Assembly: GCF_001890765.1 (NCBI RefSeq)
Contig: NZ_KV878783.1
Coordinates: 1,341,614 to 1,405,613, forward strand
Reading direction: 5' to 3'
Length of the DNA stretch: 64,000 nt
Source of the DNA: Spirulina major PCC 6313
GTDB lineage: Bacteria; Cyanobacteriota; Cyanobacteriia; Cyanobacteriales; Spirulinaceae
The notes beneath the pieces are model-generated. The model saw only the letters and a program-made list of their open reading frames with translations. It made no database searches and was not told the DNA's origin. Position numbers and translations under genes: made by a program. Numbering within the stretch: position 1 is the first letter of the stretch; every line of letters begins with the position of its first letter. Below, piece by piece: positions 34,890-42,100 of this stretch.

Positions 34890-35198
34890 TCAAGATCTGT
34901 CTTGGTCATCTAGGCAATATTCAAACGTTATCTTGACCTGCACTCGTCGAATCTTCCACTTGCCGTCAATGAATGTATTTAAAAGTCCAAATTGAAAACT
35001 TTCTGTTTTCCATTGATGAGACGAAGATAAGGCATTATGCCAATGCAATGTCATTAAAATAACGGCATTATGGCATATTTTTTGAATGGTGGTGATTAAC
35101 GTCAGATTCGGATGATGATTGAGAGGGACTTGACCTATTTCCTGGAAAGAATTCGTATCGCTTCCATCTCCGGTTAGTGCTTCACAGGATTGACTCAT
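34890..35198 (-). CDS. KGK-family protein 3, diverged
   Basis: A 102-residue protein beginning MSQSCEAL, like the MNQKFEAL of its neighbour. It ends in DGKWKIRRVQVKITFEYCLDD, which aligns with the KGK signature but has lost the K-G-K itself. The central region has no resemblance to the other two. It may be a decaying copy or a member with a different role. It lies 150 bases upstream of KGK 2 on the same strand in AT-rich DNA. Confidence 0.6.
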   Translation of the reverse strand: MSQSCEALTGDGSDTNSFQEIGQVPLNHHPNLTLITTIQKICHNAVILMTLHWHNALSSSHQWKTESFQFGLLNTFIDGKWKIRRVQVKITFEYCLDDQDRS

Positions 35199-35392
35199 CA
35201 CAATTAGCCCCAAAAGTGCAGGTATTGCAAATATATCAAAAGACTATGAAGAAATCAATCACAAAAATAATGATTTTTTAACAAAGAGTTGAGCCATAAT
35301 TTGATGCACCCAGGTTGTGCGTGTAATCACTGAATTCAATGTATTGAGCAAAACTTAATATAGCAAGGTGAGCATTGCCCACCCCGCTAATT

Positions 35393-35414
35393 AGGGTTAA
35401 CATTCGTTAACCCT
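35393..35414. terminator. hairpin between the dynamin-like and KGK genes
   Basis: AGGGTTAAC and GTTAACCCT form a perfect 9-bp stem with the loop ATTC just after the stop of the minus-strand dynamin-like gene. There is no T run, so it may be a processing or boundary hairpin rather than a true terminator. Confidence 0.4.
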
Positions 35415-35432
35415 CCGGTTAAGTGTTAAACA

Positions 35433-37898
35433 TTAAACAGAGTCGGGAATTGATTCAAACTCCGCATCAATAGGAGCAGTTTCATCAGGTTTTGCTGGGG
35501 GTTCAATGGCATCGAAGGTTAACGAAATCAGGGGCAATTGCTTGCTAAAGAGATTGAACGATTGAAGACAAGCATTAATGCCTTTGATGGCTTCGTTATA
35601 GGTATTGATTTTCGCCAAGGTTATCGAAAGTTGCTCTTTGTTTTTGGCGATTTTTAATTCTGCCTCTTGTTCTAGGGTTTGTTCGAGATAGGCGCGGGCT
35701 TGGTCATATTGTTGGAGGATGTCGAGTTTGAATTGAGCCGTGAGGGGGAGAACTTGAGTTTTGATGGTTTGGTTGATCGCTTGGCGGAAATTGCTGCGAA
35801 TCGTGGCGGCGACTTTGGGTTCAAAATCCAGCTTCAGAAGTTGACGGATCGCGGGTTCTGCATCGACGATACTTTCTGCACCGTAGGTTTGGGAGGTTTG
35901 CTGGAGGGTTTGGCGGAATTGGTAGATCGAAAATGTACCTTCATCGTAAAAACGGGGACTTTCGCGGACGTAGCGATCGCACTCCCGCCGCGCCTCATTT
36001 TCCACCAACTCTAACAGGGTTTTCGTCAACGCCTTAAACCGTCCTTCTAAGCCGCTATCTTGACCCAATAACCGATACAAGTTGCGGTAACAGTCCGTTT
36101 TTTTCACCGACTCAAACAACCGCTCACAGAAGTTTTCCACCACAGTTTGGGCATGTTCAATTAACACATCTTCTAGCTCATTGGCGAGGTAGTATAGAGC
36201 CTCCACCAGAACGGCGAGAAATGGGGCTGTGGCATTGCGAGGATGGGTTCCCGTTGCTGTTTTATAGGCATCACGCACGGAAAACACATGCAATAATTCA
36301 TCGAGCCGCGCCACCATGCGCGTTTTTAAGCGGGTGAAGTCGCGCTCAAACTCTGGATCTTCTTGGGCGATGATGCTGTTGATTTCTGTGGTGAGGTAGT
36401 CCTCAAATTCGCTACCAATGCGTTGGAGTTCCTGATTTAAAACATCCAACTCTTGAGCCTTCATCGCATCAATTTCGCGGGGCTGACTTTCTAGATTATC
36501 CCGTTGAAGACTGTAGTGATTTTGCAGCAAGATACAAATGGGCTGTAATTCATCGGCTAAGGCTTCAAAGAGTTGGGGGCGTTTTTCTTCTGTTAAATAT
36601 CGGGTGATTGCGTTGCGAAAGTCTTCGATGCCACTGTCTTCGATTAACTTATCGAGCAGGGGTTGACCCCAGTCACTGAGAATGCGCACATAGTTTTCAT
36701 TGGGAGTCTCAAAACTATTGACAGAAACGCGAAATTCACTGCGGGCGAGTTTTCCAGAACTGGCGCAATATTGGTTAAACCCATTGATAAATTGGGGGGT
36801 TTCTTCTTCGCCGCCGATACCTTTGACACTTTCGGCAAAGATAGAATCGAGACCGAAGCGATCGCGCCCACTGGTTTGCTTCACTTGGCTGCCATAAAAG
36901 CCCAACATACCACTGGTTTTATAGATGCGTTGGCTGTCGCGAAATTGAGTTTGAATCAGGCTATCAAGGCGTTGGCGCAGTTGGGGATTGTACCAGGTTT
37001 CATCGATGCGATTGAAGGCGTAGAAAATGCGATCGCGGATGCTGGGGTTTTGGCGCATTTTTTCGAGCAATTCCGTTTCTTCGCTACTCATGTCCCCGGC
37101 GGAGGCGGGTTTTAACACCGTGACTACGGCGGAGGTATCGGGGTGTTCGATTTTGCGATAGGTGAGTTCGGCATCTTTTTTCACCGGGGCATCAATGCCG
37201 GGCAAATCCACTAAAACATTGCCATCTTCAAGGAGAGGATGGTGACAGTAATATTGCAACCGTTTGAGAACGGCGCTATTGCTGCCGCGTCGGGCATAGC
37301 CAGCGGCTTCGGCGAGGTTGGTGAAGTTGAATTGCTCCATGGAATAGGTGGCGTTTTGGAGCGCTTGGATGCGATCGCAGTTTTGGGCGTAACCTTCGAG
37401 GAGGAGGAGTAGCCCTTTGGCTTGTTTGGCGCGATCGGATTTGCTTTCGCCTTTTTCGTCGGCGATGATCCGCTGACAATTAGTGATCACAATCTCGCGG
37501 GCATCGGCATTGTTGATGTTAATGTTGGCAGAAATCCCCAGGCGATCGCACAACATTTTCACCTGGTCGCGAATTTCGGCTTCGCTTAAAAACGTGAGCA
37601 CAACACGCTCGGCATCGGGTTCGGCATATTCGATGTAGCATTCTGTGCCCGTAGCGTGGCCTTCGGCGCTGTAGAGCAATTCCCGCTCCAAGAGGGCATT
37701 GATCAACATCGATTTCCCGGCACTAAATGCGCCCGCAAAGACGATTTCAAATTGCGGCGCGATCGCTTTGTGCAGAGCGGTTTCAACGGCGGTGGTGTCC
37801 TGTTGCGATCGCAATTCGGGCTGTTGATGCAACAGAGTCAGCACGGTGCTAACTTGGTCGTTGAGATGGCTACAGGTGGGACTGTCCTGAATGGTCAT
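35433..37898 (-). CDS. second dynamin-family large GTPase
   Basis: An 821-residue dynamin-like protein. P-loop AGAFSAGKSMLINALL sits near residue 55, the switch Thr region is in GHATGTECYIEY, DLPGID is G3 and FNRIDE is G4. An all-helical stalk-like region with Gln/Glu-rich heptads follows, ending in an acidic tail. It is longer than, and not closely similar to, the dynamin-like gene at 17.8 kb. The three KGK-family genes and the HNH gene follow on the same strand after a 235-base gap. Membrane remodelling is the family role; bacterial members are sometimes linked to phage defence. Confidence 0.87.
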   Translation of the reverse strand: MTIQDSPTCSHLNDQVSTVLTLLHQQPELRSQQDTTAVETALHKAIAPQFEIVFAGAFSAGKSMLINALLERELLYSAEGHATGTECYIEYAEPDAERVVLTFLSEAEIRDQVKMLCDRLGISANININNADAREIVITNCQRIIADEKGESKSDRAKQAKGLLLLLEGYAQNCDRIQALQNATYSMEQFNFTNLAEAAGYARRGSNSAVLKRLQYYCHHPLLEDGNVLVDLPGIDAPVKKDAELTYRKIEHPDTSAVVTVLKPASAGDMSSEETELLEKMRQNPSIRDRIFYAFNRIDETWYNPQLRQRLDSLIQTQFRDSQRIYKTSGMLGFYGSQVKQTSGRDRFGLDSIFAESVKGIGGEEETPQFINGFNQYCASSGKLARSEFRVSVNSFETPNENYVRILSDWGQPLLDKLIEDSGIEDFRNAITRYLTEEKRPQLFEALADELQPICILLQNHYSLQRDNLESQPREIDAMKAQELDVLNQELQRIGSEFEDYLTTEINSIIAQEDPEFERDFTRLKTRMVARLDELLHVFSVRDAYKTATGTHPRNATAPFLAVLVEALYYLANELEDVLIEHAQTVVENFCERLFESVKKTDCYRNLYRLLGQDSGLEGRFKALTKTLLELVENEARRECDRYVRESPRFYDEGTFSIYQFRQTLQQTSQTYGAESIVDAEPAIRQLLKLDFEPKVAATIRSNFRQAINQTIKTQVLPLTAQFKLDILQQYDQARAYLEQTLEQEAELKIAKNKEQLSITLAKINTYNEAIKGINACLQSFNLFSKQLPLISLTFDAIEPPAKPDETAPIDAEFESIPDSV

Positions 37899-38183
37899 AC
37901 TTGTGATGGGGTTGGATGTTAACGTTCATCCTATGCCTACAGGCGCGATTGAAGTTCCTACCTACGCCTGCGGTGTGGATATCTTTACTCTAGGCGGTAC
38001 GGGAATCTTGCGTCTAGTTTGCGAAACGATTCTACGGCTGATCCATAACGCTGCAATGACTAAATCTCAGGGCAGCGAGGGAGGCGATCGCACTCCACAG
38101 GATGACAATCCCCAACAGATACGAAATCCGGTCAAGCTAAACCCAAAATTGGTGGAAATGAGTTCGCCGCACCCCGATCCGCT
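37899..38183. other. leader region of the dynamin-like gene, no gene seen
   Basis: A 106-codon open frame (37891-38208, plus strand) overlaps this stretch but has no family resemblance and no ribosome-binding site. I see no RNA gene. The promoter of the minus-strand dynamin-like gene must lie here. Confidence 0.4.
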
Positions 38184-38282
38184 AAGAACTTCAGTTCTTG
38201 GCTCATAGCGAAAGTGGGCTTCGGCCCACTTTGGAACCCATTTTAATCGGTTTTCGCTCTGAGGCGGGGATTAAAATCCCCG
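38184..38282. repeat. compact cluster of nested palindromes
   Basis: In order: AAGAACT-TC-AGTTCTT (38184-38199); an outer pair CTCATAGCGAAA (38202-38213) with TTTCGCTCTGAG (38252-38263), 10 of 12 bases pairing; nested inside it AAAGTGGGC-TTCG-GCCCACTTT (38211-38232); and CGGGGATT-AA-AATCCCCG (38265-38282). The order resembles a folded RNA or a palindromic mobile repeat. It lies after the stop of the GUN4-domain gene. Confidence 0.75.
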
Positions 38283-38350
38283 ACTAGGGGGAACTTGGGT
38301 TATGGATCAGCAGTGGCCCAAGCCGGGTGAGGGATTGAGGGTGAGGGCGA

Positions 38351-39145
38351 CTAGATCCCGCATTTATCGAGCCGGGACATCAAGGTCGCAAAGGCGCGGC
38401 TTCCCCCTTCCCAACCACTGACAAACCAAATCAACCCATCACCGAGGACGGGCAGGTGACCGGTGGGGGCATTGAGGCTGAAATCCAGTTCTTGATAGGT
38501 GAGCCAGCGATCGCCCTCGGCATCGTACCAGCCGAGTTTTTGGCTGAGGGTGGGCCAGACTTGGGTGATCGCCAGTCGGTTGCTGTTCAGTTCAAAGGTC
38601 ATATTTTTCTGCAAACTAAAGCCAAATTGCCCCTGACTCGCCGAGAGCCACAGCCGATTAATTGCCCGCAGTTCCCGCGCTGGAAAATGATCAAGATCGG
38701 TTTCGGTGAGAAAGCCTTGTTTTTGACGATGGGCGATCGTAATCATCAGCTTCGCCGTCATCCAGTCCGCCTGTTGCCATTGCCGCTGTTTGAGGAGGTG
38801 CTTTAGTTCGCTGTAGTCAATGGTGGGCGGGCGGGGGGCAGGGGGTGGGGGCGGTTCACTCACGGCCTGGGTGGCGAGGGTTTCGGTTTGATGCTGAATC
38901 AGATCCGTCACATGGTTTAACTGTTGCTGAAGCTGGTCGAGTTTTTCCCCAAGGCCTCGGCTGGCTTCGAGCTTGGCCCACATCCGCTGGGCCCAGAGCA
39001 GTCGGGCGTGTTCAGCTTCGCGGTACTCGGCGGGGAGTTGGCCCATCAGGAGCGGCGAGAGTTCATTTAAATCCCAGCCACAGTGGGTACAAAACTGCAC
39101 TAACCCTTCGGCGTATTCAGTTTGGCAAACAGGACATTGAAGCAT
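38351..39145 (-). CDS. zinc-ribbon plus GUN4-domain protein
   Basis: A 264-residue protein. A four-Cys zinc ribbon (CPVC at 4-7, CTHC at 19-22) is followed by a coiled coil (about 60-95), a Pro-rich hinge and a GUN4 domain (about 105-250). The GUN4 domain shows DYSELKHLLKQRQWQQAD, the LRAINRLWLSASQGQFGFS segment and SLNAPTGHLP. GUN4 binds porphyrins and activates Mg-chelatase. This is not the classical GUN4, because of the ribbon and coiled coil; similar fusions in cyanobacteria are of unknown function. It lies downstream of the giant CheA on the same strand. Confidence 0.85.
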   Translation of the reverse strand: MLQCPVCQTEYAEGLVQFCTHCGWDLNELSPLLMGQLPAEYREAEHARLLWAQRMWAKLEASRGLGEKLDQLQQQLNHVTDLIQHQTETLATQAVSEPPPPPAPRPPTIDYSELKHLLKQRQWQQADWMTAKLMITIAHRQKQGFLTETDLDHFPARELRAINRLWLSASQGQFGFSLQKNMTFELNSNRLAITQVWPTLSQKLGWYDAEGDRWLTYQELDFSLNAPTGHLPVLGDGLIWFVSGWEGGSRAFATLMSRLDKCGI

Positions 39146-39197
39146 CAGAAATTAAACCCATCAATTGAGACAACAGAACGAGATGCCCTGAAGCGTC

Positions 39198-42100
39198 CTA
39201 CGCTTCGACCTTTAACAGGACTTCACCTTCCATCAAACGGCGGGCTGCGTCGAGTAAAACTTCTTCGGTGTAGGGTTTCGTGAAGTAGCCTTTGGCTCCC
39301 CGTTCGGCGGCGGCGAGTTGGTGTTTTTTCGCGCCCCGTGAGGTGAGCATGGCAATGGGAATCTGCTTCAGGGCTTCGTCTTCAGAGACATGACTCAACA
39401 GGGTGAGACCGTCCATTTTTGGCATTTCAATATCGCAAAAGGCGAGATCGGGGTTGAGGCCGCCTTGGAGTTTATCGAGGGCATCTTTGCCATCGCGGGC
39501 TTGGTCGACTTCATAGCCGGCTTTTTCAAAGGTCATCGAGAGGAGCGATCGCACCGTAATCGAGTCATCAATGATCAACACACGGGGTTGATGGCGGAGG
39601 GGTTGCGCTTGGTGGGAGCGGGACGCAGCCGAGCTGGGCGGGGCTGGCGGCGGGGCTGTGTCGGCGGGGCTAATTTGTGTCGGTGCATCCTCAAACTCAA
39701 AATCTTGGATGATCGTCGAGCGATCGTCAAGGGGGAGATCCTGATCGTCCACCGGTTCCGGGGCGGGAGCATGGGCAGTCGGTTCGGCTTGCGCATGGGT
39801 GGTTAAACCGGGGGCGCGGACGCTGTCTTTGAGGAGGATTTCACCGCGACGAATGCGATCGGCGGCGGCGAGTAAATCTTGCTCCACGTAGGGCTTGGTG
39901 AAGTAGCCACTGGCTCCCCGTTCGGCGGCGACTTTGCGATGGCGTTCGGCTCCCCGTGAGGTGAGCATGGCGACGGGAATGCGTTGCAGGTCTGCATCTT
40001 CGTGGATTGTTCCGAGGAGTTCGAGGCCATCCATCCGGGGCATTTCAATATCACAGAAGATCAGGTCGGGGCGTAAACCGCCTTTGAGTTGTTCCCAGGC
40101 TTCTTTGCCGTCGCGGGCTTGTTCGACTTCATAGCCGGCTTTTTCAAAGGTCATCGAGAGGAGCGATCGCACCGTCACCGAATCATCAATAATCAACACA
40201 TGGGCCTGCTGTTCCGGCTGGGCAGCGATCGGAGCCGTGACCACCGGATCAGGGGTGGGGGTCGGGGGAGCCTTGGGTTTAGCCGCCCATTGCGTCCGGA
40301 TACTGCCCTCTAGGAGCACATCACCCTGAATCATCCGCTCCGCCGCATCCAAGAGCACATCTTCTAAATAGGGCTTGGTGAAGTAGCCACTGGCTCCCCG
40401 TTCAGCGGCAACTTTGCGATGGCGTTCCGCCCCCCGTGAGGTGAGCATCGCAATGGGAATCTGTCGTAATTCTTCATCCTGGGATAAGCGTTCGAGGAGG
40501 TCTAAGCCGTCAATCCGAGGCATTTCAATATCACAGAAAATAATGTCACAGGGCAGCCCCGATCGCAGCTTATCCCAGGCATCTTGACCATCGCGGGCCT
40601 GTTCGACGCGATAGCCGGCTTTCCCAAAGGTCATCGAGAGCAATTCGCGCACCGTGATCGAGTCATCGACGATCAACACCGTCGGCTCCGATCGCACAAT
40701 GCTGCCCTGCTCTTCCGGGAGATTGTTCATCGTCTGCCAGATGTTGGCGGTTTCCTTGCGGAGCCGACCTTGGGCGAGTTCGATCAGTTCGAGCACATCG
40801 GCGATCGCCATAATCGTTCCATCGCCGCGCACCGTCGCCCCAGCGATCCCCGCCGGCTTCGGCACCGGCCCCTGTAACTGCTTGATCACGATCTCCTGCT
40901 CTCCGATCACCTGATCCACACCCACCGCAATGTGATGATCCGCCCCCCGTAACAACACCACCGGCAGAATATTATCCTCGCGCTTATTGCCGTAGAAACT
41001 CCCCCGCCCAATCCGACGGGTATAGGTCAACAGCGATGACAGATGATAGTACGGCAACAGCATATCCCGGTATTGCACACAGGGCTGACCCTGGGCATTG
41101 CGGCGGATCTTGTGGTGCGGCAGATCGATCATGTCCTCCACCCCATCGAGGGGGAACGCGATCGGTGCATTCTCACTCACACAGCAGAGGGCTTTCCCAA
41201 TACTGAGGGTTAAGGGTAAGCGAATCGTAAAGGTCGTCCCCTTGTTTAGTTTTGAGTCAATCGTCACCGTACCGCGAATCTCATGGATACTCGTGAGCAC
41301 CACATCGAGACCCACCCCCCGTCCGGCAAAATTATCCGCTTGATCCTTCGTACTAAACCCCGCGTTAAACAGCAATTCAAAGGTGCTCTGTTCATCCATT
41401 TGGGCCGCCTGAGTAGCGGTGATCACGCCTTTATCAATGGCTTTTTGACGCACACGGACGGCATCGATTCCCGCACCATCGTCGGAGACGGCGATCACCG
41501 TTTGGTTCCCCTGTTGCATCGCACTGACTTTAATGTGACCGGCTTGGGGTTTGCCCGATGCGAGGCGAATTTCCGGCGGTTCAATCCCATGGGTCAGGGC
41601 GTTGTTCACCAAGTGCGTCAGGGGATCGGACAGATGCTCTAAGAGCATTTTGTCGATTAAGGTTTCTTGGCCTTCGAGTTCAAGATTGGCTTGTTTGTTG
41701 AGTTGGGGTGCGATCCGGCGCACGGCGAGGGGTAAGCGGGATGCCGTGGTGCCAAAGGGGATCATCCGTGATTTATTGAGTCCTTCTTGGAGTTGGGAGG
41801 TGACTTGACGGAGGGTGCGCGCCACTTGGTCAATGTCATCAACAAGGAATTGGATGTCAGCGGTGGATTCCCGGACGCGGACGATCATTTCAATGGTTTC
41901 TTGGGCGAGTTCGTGGAATTTGGTGAAACTGTCCATTTCCAATTCATCAAACTCGCTCTTGGTTTCGGGTTGAGCTTGGCCGTTGGGGAGGATGGGGCCA
42001 AAGTCGCCGCCCCCCTGTTTGCTGCGATATTCGCGACGACTCCGTAAGAGGGCATCTTCGAGGAGCGATCGCTCATACAGGTCTTGCATCCGACCACCCA

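Noticed and set aside
37891-38208. 106-codon plus-strand frame
   Set aside because: It overlaps the dynamin-like start and runs into the palindrome cluster; no motif.
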